Shown piece by piece: positions 35,442 through 47,091 of a stretch of DNA of 64,000 bases. The stretch lies in assembly GCF_022965805.1 (NCBI RefSeq), contig NC_133103.1, positions 50,232,386-50,296,385 on the forward strand, in the 5' to 3' direction. The number at the start of each line of letters is the position of its first letter. Within the stretch, counting starts at the first letter, position 1. Both the position numbers and the translations under genes were made by a program. The stretch comes from Primulina eburnea. Lineage: Eukaryota > Streptophyta > Magnoliopsida > Lamiales > Gesneriaceae. The notes beneath the pieces are model-generated. The model was given only the letters and a program-made list of their open reading frames with translations, was not told the origin of the DNA and made no database searches.

Positions 35442-38400
35442 CTATTGGGTTTTGGACTTCTTGGATTTGACATTTTCCTGCATAATCTTCTTCTTGGCTT
35501 CAGCAGTAATCCATGTGTAGTCGGAAGGAATCGCGAAGGGGTCTTGAGTATTTTCGATTATGTTGCTGGAGCAACCGACAGAAGAGCCGGCACGTTGGTA
35601 TGGGGATTTTATCCATTGGAACCAGGAGGAAGTCGAGGATTTGATCACATTGGGACTTTCTCTGTCATCGCCTGTGGGACTTGAAGGGGGAGTCGAGAAC
35701 TCGTCTAAAGGTTGTAGTTCTTCGAATTTTTTGAATGTAACCATCACCCTGATCGTAGGGACGATTGGAATGGCAACCTGAAACAAGGAAAAACATGTCT
35801 TCATCATGTGCAAAAGGGATCGGGGAAAGTATCTACGACAGTTGATGTTGTCATTAAGTCATATTCGAAAGTAACAATGGGGCAGATGAAGGCCCGGGCA
35901 GCAAGTGAAAGTTCACAAATTAGTAGCTTCAAAAATGGAAAACTTGACAATGCATCTATTCACAAGATTTCATCTCAAAAGTTATATATCATATCCGAAT
36001 TCTTTACATATATTTTATTCAATGCGCGCATCGTCGTATTTCATAATGCTAACACCAAAAGATGTAAGAATTTACCACAACATCTTAGCACAAAACATTT
36101 AAAATAGTTATTCTTGATCTCGTGGTCTTTCCTACCAATGTTGTTAAAAACAACTCATGGTTAAAAATACAAATAAACATTACTTTTTATTTTTTAACAT
36201 TTTAGTGCATATCATAGCTCATATTACAACCCATTCACAAACTTCTCCATTCTCACTGCACCAACCTCGAGAAAATTGTTCAAAAGGAAGAAGCATTCCA
36301 TCATTTTAATCCAGTAAAACGTAATTAATTTGCAAGCATTCAACTTCTGCGTCTTGGTTTTGAATTACGCTTCCTAATATTTACCTGCCACTCAAATTCT
36401 AGGAATTTTATAACTCATACAAAGAAGGTTCTTCTCTCATTTCCACCACTTGAATAGTTCTTATTATGAGCCATCATGATGTATTCAGCATCTAAGAGCC
36501 AGGTTACTAGAGTTACAAACTGAGAATTTAGTATCACAATATCAATATCACAGATTTATAACGAATTACTGAAAATCTTACAATTCCAAATTCCTGAGGT
36601 AGAGAATCCGACAGATTTCTTATGTGCTCAAAATAATCTGACACTGGAATAAATGGTCATATCTCATGTTTTAAATGATAATATGTTTCATGATACATTT
36701 TACGTAGTCTCAAATTTCACATGACTGAGTCATAAAAAATATATAACACAAACACTTCTACAAGAATTTTTAAGTACAAGTATATCATACAGGGCCCTTC
36801 ATTGCCAATGTACATGTAGTGTGTGCAGATTGTGATTGATGATCACAGATTCTCAACTAAAATTTAAAATATATTTTATTCACATTCAATCGTGAAATAC
36901 TAGAAAAGGTAATTTATCGAAAAGGATCAATCATATAAACCAAAAATTTGGTAAACATGTGTACTGAAGAAGGGACTTTATTCACACGGATCAAACATGA
37001 TATATAAGATAAAATAAAGCATGCACGTTATTATATCATTTTAACGAGCTTAGTATAAGCTGTAAGCATAAGGGGCACACCTTAACAGGGAAAGTCCCCA
37101 TGGGAAGTTTTGTGGTGAGTAACTCTCGTAATCGACGTACGGCCTTAACTTTGTTTGCTAAGATGTCGAGCAAGGGAAGGAGTTCTTCAGTTTTTAATGG
37201 AAAATCTGGAGAAAGCCATAAAATAGGCCTCAAACCTCTCTTATACTCATTCTCACGAGTACCATCCTTGCGACCGTTTAAACTTTCAGAATCTGTTGAT
37301 GACTGAGCTTTAGATTCTCTTCTTCTCTGAATCTCATCCCTCTTCACTACCACCTCCAGAGAGTGCCTGACTGGTTTACTCTGTCTAATAGAAGTAGATT
37401 CCTCAAAAAGACTAGTTTTCTCTTCAACACACAATGAATTTCTTGGTGAAGTAATTTTTCTTTCGATTTCTTGTTTATTTTCCCGTCTTCTCCAACCACT
37501 AAACCAACCCTTCTTTTCTTGCTTGGTTTCTCTATTCCCACAACCATTAATGTCCTCAATAGGTACATCCCTTTGCTCATATAAACTATGATGGTGCACA
37601 ATAATACCGTCACCGTTTTCAATGTTTATATCTGTTGAGCCCATTTTAAGAGCAGCCTCAAGCTGCTTTCTCTCTTTCTCTGTCAAAATATCATCAAGTT
37701 CACTCTCACTTTCATTTTCATTGGAAGAACTAAAGAGTTCATCATCGGCCATAGCACCTTGGACCCTCCTTGATTTAATGCTCACCATCACATCATGCAT
37801 ATCATAAACCTTGGCTTTCCATGGACCAACCATTTCTGTTTTCTCCTGTTGCTTCCATGTTTTTTGAGGTATAAGAACAACTTGAGTCACATCAATCCCA
37901 GGCTTGAATATATTTGTCTGAGACATTGCAGTCACTTCATGTTTCACTTCTGCCTCGGTAGCTGGAGCACCAACACCTTCGAAAGCATTCATAATCTCCT
38001 TATCTTTGTGTGTAATCATGCAAAGTGCCCCAGGTGGGACTTTTCCATCCGCCGAACCATTACCAAGAAAGAGAACACTCTGATCAGAACGTTGGATTCT
38101 GAAACCATCAAAACCAGCCAAAGTCATATCTGCCCTCAAATTTTCACCCCTTTTCCAAATCTTGTAAGTGTCAGAAGGTGCAATTCTCGAAATGAAAGGG
38201 ATGATTGAACTTTCGAAATGAAATGTAATCTCCATGTAAAAATCTCTCATCCTTCTCATCGTCCCAATCAACCGAGGCAACCTTCTGCACCATTTGGCCC
38301 AAGCTAATGGCTGGTATAGTCTAACTATGATCTTTGCAATTGCTTCTTCTCTATTACATATAGCTTCCTGCAACGCACTCCACCCTTGCTCATTTTGCAA

Positions 38401-38691
38401 GCTCCAGTCTGACCCAGCAAGCATAAGCATCTCGGTTGCAGTCTCATCAGCAAATTTGACAGCTAAATGAAGTGGTGTATCTCGATTAGGAACATCGCGT
38501 CGATCAATTGCCGCAGATATGGCATCAGCCTTAGCTTCCTCCGAAAGTGATTGTGCTTCAGTACAAACCTCAGACGAGTCGCAAAGATGGGGAAGGCTAT
38601 CTATAATTTTCCTAAGGCCGCCATAATCCTTCAAAATGACAGCCTTGTGGACAGGGCTATGTGCATATTTGGATATATCAATACCAGCCAT
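35442..38691 (-). CDS. Ankyrin-repeat protein with GPCR-chaperone domain (ANKRD13-like)
   Basis: Two coding exons on the minus strand, 38691-37081 and 35777-35442, are joined in phase 0 (PVK/VAIP) across a GT-AG intron, giving about 648 aa. Residues about 10-125 form ankyrin repeats (DTPLHLAVKFADETATEMLM, WSALQEAICNREEAI). Residues about 140-340 match the GPCR-chaperone region of ANKRD13-type proteins (WKRGENLRADMTLAGFDGF, LFLGNG, WKAKVYDMHDV). An acidic, serine-rich linker follows, and the C-terminus has VPTIRVMVTFKKFEEL, the SSWFQWIKSPYQ motif and the terminal DPFAIPSDYTWITAEAKKK typical of the plant family. These proteins are thought to help membrane-protein folding or trafficking; the exact plant role is not established. 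The frame is intact. Confidence 0.92.
35778..37080 (-). other. Intron of the ankyrin/GPCR-chaperone gene
   Basis: The 1303-bp intron has donor AAG/GTGTGC at 37080 and acceptor TTTCAG ending at 35778. It contains no recognisable gene or bounded transposon. Confidence 0.85.
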
Positions 38692-39503
38692 GCGTCAATC
38701 CCAAACTATAAAATATCCTTCAAGAAGCCAATTTCAAGCATCCAGAAGAATAATAACCAGTAAAGCAGTCGAAAGAACCCCTCCCAAGCCAAGAATAAAT
38801 GAAGAATAAAAAAACCAAACGAGCGCAGACTGAATCAACTCCTGAAATCAAGGTATTCTACAGCCAGAAATAACATATTTCATATTCAGCCACAAAATTA
38901 AATAATCCCATCAGGCCAAAAAAACCCTTCAAATTCAAATGTGATTCAAACAAACTCAGATGCAAAAACACAAACAAACCACAATCACAGCTTAAAAAGA
39001 CAGACAAACAAACAAGCAAAAACCAAGTCAAAAAATCATCAAAAGGGTCGAGATAACTCACCTTCTACTAGGTTGAAACTTGTGTGACACAAGATTCCTG
39101 CCCCCAATTGGAACCACACCTCCTCTCTCTACCCCTCAATACATGAACAAATAAAAATTGAAAAAATAAAAATTAAATTCAAAACGAAGAGGTAGAGATC
39201 TTCGTGATCCAATCCAATATCAGAGTAACGCACGAAAATGCATGTGCGCTGAAACAAATAATTCTACACCAAAGACAAAATGAAGAAAAAGTAGCCAAAT
39301 CTCCACAATAAATGGGGAATCTGAGAGCAAGTGCAAAGCTGAAAAATCTCACAATAAAAGCAAAGAATTTGTAGTAACTACTAAAGATAACGAAAGGAAC
39401 AAAGAAACAAAACCCACCATGCAAGCAAAAGGGCAGAGATTTTTCATTTTTGTGATTAAACAACAAATTCGAATCTTGAAAGGGTTTCGTGTGAATTTAT
39501 ATA
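38692..39503 (-). promoter_or_regulatory. 5'UTR (with probable intron) and core promoter of the ankyrin gene
   Basis: A TATATAAA box lies at 39503-39496 on the minus strand. A good donor, AGAAG/GTGAGT, at 39062/39061 and a candidate acceptor ending TTTATAG about 17 bp before the ATG suggest a 5'UTR intron of about 350 bp. The leader is rich in CT tracts. Confidence 0.55.
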
Positions 39504-40170
39504 GATGGATGCATTAAAAGCAAGATATATTTTTGATTTTGACTCTATACATCTCATTTGAATGATCATATGATTATTCATTTTGATTGTGAACATGATA
39601 TTTCTGGATCAGTTGAATAACTTGAACTATTATCTTTTAATTATTATCAATTTCTAAAACTAAAACAAAATGGTGATTATCAAAATTTGGAAAATTCTTG
39701 ATATTCTCTATTTTTTTTTTACTTTTGAATTCTTTATATATGTGCAACAACAAAAAAAACACGTAAATTCGAGTAAAGAATCATGTAAAAAAAGTTGAAA
39801 AGAAAATCATGGTGGAATGAGCAATAGTCAGAAATTTAACCGACTTTTCAATAACACAAAGTAATATTTATAAAAGAAGCTATTTTCTAAAAGGCAAAAA
39901 CTTGTGTGAGATGGGCTCACATATTATGTGAGACGAATTTTTATTTGGATAATCCATGAAAAAATATTACTTTTTATGCTAAGAGTATTACTTTTTATTG
40001 TGAATATGAATAGAGTTGACTCGTCTCACAGATTGTGATCCGTGAGACGGTCTCACATGAGACATACGCTTTCTAAAAAAATGTTTTCGGATTTTTTCGC
40101 TAAAGGAAGGTTAAATTTCAAACTAATTCATAATCAAATTTTACTGAGATAATTTGGAAAAAAAAAAAAA
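39356..40170. repeat. Promoter-region duplication, proximal copy
   Basis: From aaaagcaaagaatttgtagt through the TATA region to ttactgagataatttgg, this matches 40882-41365 in the same order and orientation at an estimated 80-85% identity. The proximal copy contains a MITE (39893-40069) that the distal copy lacks. Confidence 0.8.
39893..40069. mobile_element. Mutator-like MITE, TGTGAGACGGTCTCACA family, copy 3
   Basis: The 177-bp element is flanked by a perfect 9-bp duplication tttctaaaa at 39884-39892 and 40070-40078. The related distal copy near 41265 shows an unfilled site, which confirms both borders. Confidence 0.9.
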
Positions 40171-40414
40171 ATTAACGAAAATTTTGGGTATCGACTCTCT
40201 CCAAAAAACAATTTAGAAATCGAAAGTTTCTGAGATAACTAAACTAATTATTTGAAAATTAATAATATATTATTTATATGTACACATAATATTATTATAC
40301 TAATTATATTATATTTATATTATTCACACGCATTGCGAGTGATGATATTAGTATATATAATAAATGTTTATGATTATGATTTAAATATAATTTTTTTTTA
40401 TATTAAAAAAAATA

Positions 40415-40655
40415 AGTCTTTTGTGAGACGGTCTCACAAATCTTTATCTGTCTGTGCTACCGGTCAACATTACCGATATTTACAATAAAAAGTAATATTC
40501 TTAACATATCTCATAAATCTTTATCTGTGCGACCCGATATTTACCATAAAAAGTAATAATCTTAACATAAAAAGTAATATTTTTTCATGGATGACCCAAA
40601 TAAAATATACGTCTCACAAAATACGACCCGTGAGACCGTCTCACACAAATTTTAT
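40415..40655. mobile_element. Mutator-like MITE, TGTGAGACGGTCTCACA family, copy 4
   Basis: The ends carry gtgagacggtctcac and gagaccgtctcacac. The middle is internally duplicated (aaatctttatctgtg and aaaaagtaat occur repeatedly), making it longer than its relatives. No clean duplication was found. Confidence 0.65.
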
Positions 40656-40778
40656 CTAAAAAAAAAGTGATTGAAAGAGAAGGATAAATTCCTAGGAATT
40701 TATCCTTCAGAATCCTTGTAAAGAAGATTGGAAGGAGGGAAAGGTATGTCCATTCTCCCCCAATATTTACAAATTCAG

Positions 40779-40843
<65 letters not shown>
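40779..40843. repeat. (ATT)n microsatellite
   Basis: About twenty uninterrupted ATT units. Confidence 0.95.
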
Positions 40844-40881
40844 CATCGTTCCCTCACTTTTAGTGTTAGAAACCAGACAAT

Positions 40882-41365
40882 CAAAGCAAAGAATTTGTAG
40901 TAACTACTAAGCATGACGAAAGGAACAAAGAAACGAAACTAACCAGGCAAGCAAATTTAATTTTTGTGATCAAACAATAAAATTCGAATCGTGAAAGGGT
41001 TTCATGTGAATATATAAACAAAAAAAGAAACAAAATGGCGATTATCGAAATATAGAAATTTTTTGATATTATGTGGTTTTTGTTTTATTTTTTTTAATTC
41101 TGCAAAAAAAAAAAAAAAAAAAAACACGCACACACACACGTAAATTCGAATATAGAATTATGAACAAAAAGTGGAAAGAAAATCGTGGTTGAATGAGTAA
41201 TATTCATAAATTTAATCTGAATTTTCAATAACATATGTAAAAATATTATTTAGATAAAGATGTCATTTTCTTAAAAAAAATATTTTCGGATTTTTTCATT
41301 AAAAGGAGATTAAATTTCAAATTAATTCGAAATCGAATGTTATTGGGATAATTTGAAAATTTTTA
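40882..41365. repeat. Promoter-region duplication, distal copy
   Basis: The second copy of 39356-40170 is shorter because about 150 bp just upstream of the TATA equivalent is missing. The TATA equivalent near 41010 is altered to aatatataaac. It precedes no coding sequence on the minus strand. Confidence 0.8.
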
Positions 41366-41376
41366 ACGGTATATTA

Positions 41377-41520
41377 TACAATGACATCTATTGTTTCTTT
41401 ACCAGTTATCTTATTCGAAAAAATGTCATAGCGTCATCGGTTATATCTAATAATGATATATACGTATGTTCTACAATGACAAATATTGTTTCTCTACCAG
41501 TTATTCTATTCGAAAATTCT
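41377..41520. repeat. Small direct duplication, 97-bp spacing
   Basis: acaatgacatctattgtttc..accagttat..ttattcgaaaa occurs at about 41377 and again at about 41474 with few differences. Confidence 0.7.
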
Positions 41521-41596
41521 ATATGCGCACATTTCACCACATCTACTTGAACATTTATCGCAATTAGACATGTTCTAGGTTGTTCAACTGGCATGT

Positions 41597-42869
41597 TGAT
41601 AGGACTCGTTTTTACGTGTTTTTAGTGTTAGTTTTGAGTCGCATTCATGCATCATATTAGTTTGTTTTAGTTTAATTTAGCATTCATTTAGCATTATTTA
41701 GCATTTGGCTGATCTCGTGTATTTTGTGGTTGTTTTGTAGGAAGTGGACCAAAAAATGGGATTTTATTTGCATAGCATCGAAGAGGTCTCGCTAGGGCGG
41801 TCAAAAGTGACCGCCCCAGCGAGCATTTTAATCCAGCCGAGGAGTATTTGCGCGAACCTCTCGCTAGGGCGGTCAAAAGTGACCGCCCCAGCGAGACCAA
41901 AGACGCGGCCAAGGATTTTTATTCGAGAACCACTCGCCCCAGCGGTCAAAAGTGGCCGCCCTAGCGAGCGACGAAATCCGAGAAGATTTGTTTCCAAATT
42001 TTATGGACTCTATAAAACCACCTAACCTAATACACGAGAAAAGGGGGGCCGCGATTTGGAAGGGAGAGCACTGTAGCAGGCGATAGCTCAACGGAACCGG
42101 AACAAGAATTCAACAGCGTTTTCTCTTTACTCTTTTATTGTAGTTAGGATTTAGGGGATCCGACCCCGAACCGTTGTTTGATTATTTAATTCTCGACTTT
42201 TGATTCATTCTTGATTGTGCTATTATTTTACATTGAATTGTTAAAGCCTAGCTAACTTTAATAATATCTAATATTGTGGGTGAGTTCGAGAGAATAACTT
42301 GCGATATGAACAAGTAGCATAATCCGTGGATCTACAATTTACATAGAGATATGAAGTTGGATACACGTTGGTAGTCATAGTCCAGTAGAGCGAAAACTAA
42401 GGGATTTCATAGATCGACATGCAATTCACCGTTAGTAAATAATAAAAGAGATTTTATTATTCTTTCGTGTAGAATTAGTTTAGCATAGCTCGAGAGAGTA
42501 TGTTAATTGCTTAGGAAATTCTGTCAAAAGCGTAAATCAGTGTCGATATTAATCAATTAAATTAACGACGGGTAGGTGAACCGAGATCCTAACACTCGCT
42601 TATTTATTATTTTAGTTTATATTATTTTTAATGTGTTTGTTTCAATTTATTGTTTTAGTATTAATTTAGTTAATAAGTAATTCAATTGTCGTTTTAATTA
42701 ATTAAAGAATTTAATTTAAAGTAAATTTGTCTAATCAATCTCTGTGGGATCGATACTCGTACTCTTATACGTTTTACTATAACTTGACATCGTGCACTTG
42801 CGATTATTTCGAGCCTGAATTTTTATTTATTTTTATTGGAGATTTTACTGTGCAAGTTTTGCTTGATCA
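41597..42869 (+). repeat. Solo LTR with W-box palindromes (probable Tat/Athila-type gypsy)
   Basis: The 1273-bp segment starts TGATAGGACTCG and ends GCTTGATCA, flanked by 5-bp duplications catgt at 41592-41596 and 42870-42874. A TATAAAA box lies at 42011-42017. Three copies of a 36-bp palindromic word built on GGGCGGTCAAAAGTGACCGCCC lie at 41788-41823, 41860-41895 and 41933-41968. The segment near the 3' end (gggatcgatactcgtac, gtgcacttgcg) is typical of LTR ends of large gypsy elements. No internal domain adjoins it. Confidence 0.75.
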
Positions 42870-42945
42870 CATGTCCAGATCAAGGAAAGTACACTTAGTT
42901 GTTAACCAGCTGAAAGACTTAAAAATCTTGTGAAATAGATATCAG

Positions 42946-43514
42946 GCATAGTTTGGTACGCGGGATAAGAGAGAAATTGATAAATAATTCTCCTTATCTC
43001 ACGTTTGGTATCTTTTTAGAAAGCCCATGATCTTGAATAAATAACTTTATATAAGAATAAAATATCTCTTCTATTAGGTGTGATAATTTTAATTTAATGA
43101 TAAAATACACTACAAATGACTGAATTGCCCTCAATTTATAAAAATCCTAAGCCATATCTTCTCTCATTTCACTTGTGCTTCCATCGATCCTTCACTTGTG
43201 CTTTTTCATAGATTGTCATACTACATTCCATACTTTGGTTTTTTATATATGATATTAGGCAAAAACTTGTGTGAGACGGTCTCACGGGTCATATTTGTGA
43301 GACGGATCTCTTATTTGGGTCATCCATGAATAAGTATTACTTTTTATGCTAAGAGTATTACTTTTTATTGTGAATATGGGTAGGGTTGACCCGTCTCACG
43401 GATTAAGATCCGTGAGACGGTCTCACATGAGACCTACTCATGATATTATTGTCGACAAATGAATTTGGTTTGATTGTTTGATATCTATTTATTTAAATTT
43501 TTTAAAAGCATTTA

Positions 43515-43562
<48 letters not shown>

Positions 43563-43826
43563 ATATAAAATTAAGTAAAAATAAATAAATCATGCAAGCA
43601 CTGTTGGCGCATGAACAGATAAGAAATATGACTCAAGCAATAACTTTGAAATTATAAAATTTATTATGATAAGGTTAATTTTGTCATTGCAATATAATAT
43701 ATAAATTTAATCACTCCTATTAAAATCATAGCAAATATTAAATGTAATATACTACTTCTTATTTATCCTTAACTTATATTTATATTATATATAGCATGTT
43801 TATCTTATAATGTGTACCAAACTTTG
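42946..43826. mobile_element. Tourist/PIF-Harbinger-like non-autonomous element
   Basis: Inverted ends GGCATAGTTTGGTACGCG and GCAAAGTTTGGTACACAT (read inward) enclose about 880 bp of AT-rich DNA containing the phrase gactgaattgccct common in such elements. The target duplication could not be fixed, so the limits are approximate. It contains a nested MITE at 43259-43440 and a (TA)n tract near 43518-43556. Confidence 0.55.
43259..43440. mobile_element. Mutator-like MITE, TGTGAGACGGTCTCACA family, copy 5
   Basis: The 182-bp element has 9-bp flanks tgatattag (43250-43258) and tgatattat (43441-43449), differing at one base. Termini are GCAAAAACTTGTGTGAGA and, from the other side, TGAGTAGGTCTCATGTGAGA. 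Confidence 0.85.
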
Positions 43827-44181
43827 CATTAACAGACAGAGATAAGCATTTGGACAATAGAGCACTAATCAGGATTAATTAATATTAATTCATATTTTTT
43901 ATTTTGATTACTAGTATTTTAGCGATTAAATGATAAGATGTGCCATAATAAATTTGAATGAACCAGTGCAATATTTCGAATTGAAATGGTGTCTATTCAG
44001 AAAAGATTCGAATGAAGAAATGATTATTCACAAAATGTGTCTGTTTATTCGAAAAGTCGTATGTTTTGGCAAACAAGTCACATCCTTTTGACGGAAGATG
44101 TTTCAACATTATAAATATAATTTCATTTTTGAATTATGGTACGAATTTCTCTAATATGTTTTGGGAAACTTTACAGATATG

Positions 44182-45569
44182 ATAAAGTGCATTTTGTGCA
44201 CTTAAATTATTTTTATAAATCATATAAATTGTTATTTTCTTGGGCGGAATTATGTGTTCTTTGTTAATTTTGGTGTGATTGGAGGAATCTAGGTAAGGCT
44301 ACTACATGGACGAAAAAAAGAGCGAAAATGGAGCTTAGAAGAAAATTGTGAAAATGGCCATTCTCTGAAGACAGCAAGACCTGCGCATATGCGCGAGTCA
44401 GAGGCGCGCATATGCGTGCGAGATACACCGAAGACAAAGCAGAACAGAAAGGCCTGTGCATATGCGCGCAAGAGGGAATCCCAGAAGCACCAAAACAGAG
44501 GACTTCGCGCACATGCGAGTAGCGGGTGCACGCATATGTGTGCGAGAGAGCCCAACGCACAGAAAGATGTGCGCATATGCGCGGAGCAAGGGCGTGCATA
44601 TGTGCGCGATGCGAATGCCAAATTCTGTAGGTTACGTCGTGGGCTTTAAAAAGGAAGAAAAACAAAAAAAAAAAAGAGAAGAAGACAGCCGACATACTAG
44701 AAAAGAGGAGACTAAAAAAGCTAGAGCCAACGACGGAGCGCGGAGAACGGAGACAAAGACGCTTAATCCGGACACGGAGACGCACTTTCATCTCTCTTCA
44801 ACATGTTTCTAATTTGGTTCTTTACTTTTACGTTTTTAATGATTACAAACAGGTTTTGTATTGATTTAGATTCGAGTATGAACTAATTTTATTTTCTAGA
44901 GATTGACATAGTCTTGGTTGAACCTATGTTATTGACATTTTGAATTTTCGTTGAATTAATTCATAGTGTTTATTTGTGATTTATTGTCGTTAATGCTTTT
45001 GAATTACTGGCCATAATTCGATTGATCAAATAATTAAAATATAACACTCGAGAGAGGGGATTGAAATTAGAACATGAGAAATCACATCGTCAGATGTTTG
45101 TAACGTGCAAAAGACGTATAACTCTGACGAACCCATAAGAGAACCTTGTTTGTGTTTATTACGTGTTATGTGATTTTGAATAGACATATTAAAATCTGTA
45201 ATAAGTAATACCTATTTATCACTTGAAAAAAAGAATAAGAAAATTGCGAGTTCTTGGGAATTAAACATGATGCGATTTAATAATATGTTAGTTAATTTTA
45301 GTTTAGCATCGGGGAGACCAGATGAAATCATTTATCTAGACTGATCTACTCAATGAATTTTAACTGCGTGCTAAGAATTAATAGGATTCGTTATTTGCTT
45401 TGAATTGATTATCAACTATCTATTTGAATTTTCTAAATAAAGTTGAATTATGTCAATTATGGTACTTAATATACAATTTAAATAATTACTCTTCGTGGGA
45501 TCAATATTTGTACTCATACCAGTACTAAAACTTGACACTGTACACTTACGATAGTGAAAATACGCAACA
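44182..45569 (+). repeat. Solo LTR with degenerate GCGCATATGCGC array
   Basis: The 1388-bp segment starts TGATAAAGTGCATTTTG and ends ATACGCAACA, flanked by 5-bp duplications agata at 44177-44181 and 45570-45574. About seven degenerate copies of the GCGCATATGCGC word lie at 44382-44609, and a TTTAAAAA TATA-like box at 44645-44652. The 3' portion (gtgggatcaatatttgtac, cacttacg) resembles LTR ends of Tat/Athila-type gypsy elements, a different family from the Tekay-like element at 10.7 kb. Confidence 0.75.
44382..44609. repeat. Degenerate palindromic-word array in U3
   Basis: tgcgcatatgcgcg, gcgcgcatatgcgtgcg, tgtgcatatgcgcgc, cgcgcacatgcg, gcacgcatatgtgtgc, tgcgcatatgcgcg and cgtgcatatgtgcgcg follow one another with irregular spacing and end about 36 bp before the TATA-like box. 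Confidence 0.85.
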
Positions 45570-45574
45570 AGATA

Positions 45575-46067
45575 CATTGTTTATAAATTTTGTTCTTTGT
45601 TTTGAAGTTGCTAGAAGGAAATTGTCATCACTCAGTAGCAACATAGTGGGAAAATATTTGTTTAGGAAAAGCGACATCTCGATCGAAACAAAATTATATT
45701 CTGGAAAATTGTTTCTAACAATATATAAAATGTTATATCCACACTATATATAAAATAAATGATCATATTAGTGTGAATATAGCATTTTAGTCAAGTTTTC
45801 TGTGTCTTCCGTGTATAATAATGTTAGCATTTCCATATGTTGTGTGTTTAATATAATCGAAAAATATAAATTTACGTGTAAATGAATTTATTTAAAATAT
45901 TTCAAGATCCAAAAGGAAATTTATTCGTAAAGTAGTGAGACACTTATATACCCTCAAGATATAACTTTATTATTTTATTTTATTTTATTTTATCTTTTCA
46001 GCGGTGTGAATTCAATGCATGAGATTTAATTATTTTTACTTTTTTTTGCATATTTTAAAAGTCTAAA
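45575..46067. other. Gene-free spacer
   Basis: AT-rich sequence. The open frame at 45532-45753 has no recognisable content. Confidence 0.35.
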
Positions 46068-47012
46068 GGTATTCAATTAAGACTTTTGCATACTATGTAG
46101 AAGTCTAGCATTATTTAAAATAGACTTTCATGAAGTTTTAAAAATTCAAGTAGTATCTAACATTGAATTTTAAAAACTCTATAAAAGTTTAGAAGTACTT
46201 AAATTTTTAATAGACTTGTAATAATTTTATTGAATTCATTAACATACCAACATTAAAATCTAAGGTAAAACTATAAATTGTCAAAAACTATCTTTGGTTG
46301 AACTCAAAGATTTGGATGGAGTTTTACAACTTATAACTTATACACAAAATTCTGTCACTTCACATCACCTCTCTTCTCTTCTTCTCTCCTCTCGTTTATC
46401 TCTATCACTCTATCTAATTTTTAAAACATATCTCTATATATATTTTCTTTTTTCCTTTTCGAAATATCATTTTTTTCATTTAATAATTTTTTATTTTAAT
46501 ATCATAGGAACTTTTGAATTCTAGAATTGATTTGTAATTTATAATGTATGATTTATACGATGAATGTATTAGTCAATAATAATAAAATATAATAAAAAAA
46601 TAATGATGCTTAATTCTTAATAGTTGAATTTGCTCGCAAGCATGGTAAAAAAATAAACTTAAAATTTTAAGCTATATTTTATGAAGAAATTTTACGATAG
46701 AATAAATTTTTTATTTTTTTGTTTAAAAATCACATTTTAATTCTTTATTTTATGACTTCTAATTTGGGGTGCAAACGAACCGATTCGAGCCGAATAATAG
46801 TAAAAAAGTCAGGCTCGAATTCGGCTCGAAATAGGTATATTCGAGTTCGAGCTCGATTCGAAGTTCGATAATTTCAAATATTTGGGCTCGATCTCGGCTC
46901 GAAATGAAGTTCGAGTTCGAGTTCGGCTCGAAATATTCGAATATATTCGTGAACTATTCGAATTATTGCTCGGATATTAAGGTTTGAAAGCTCGAAATGC
47001 TCGAAATATTCG

Positions 47013-47091
<79 letters not shown>

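Noticed and set aside
41694..42091. Overlapping open frames on both strands in the solo LTR at 41.6 kb
   Set aside because: They are produced by the GC-rich palindromic words. No recognisable protein.
42870..42933. Possible exon fragment MSRSRKVHLVVNQLKDLKIL at the right edge of the solo LTR
   Set aside because: The stretch is too short, has no recognisable family, and no continuing frame across the LTR insertion was convincing.
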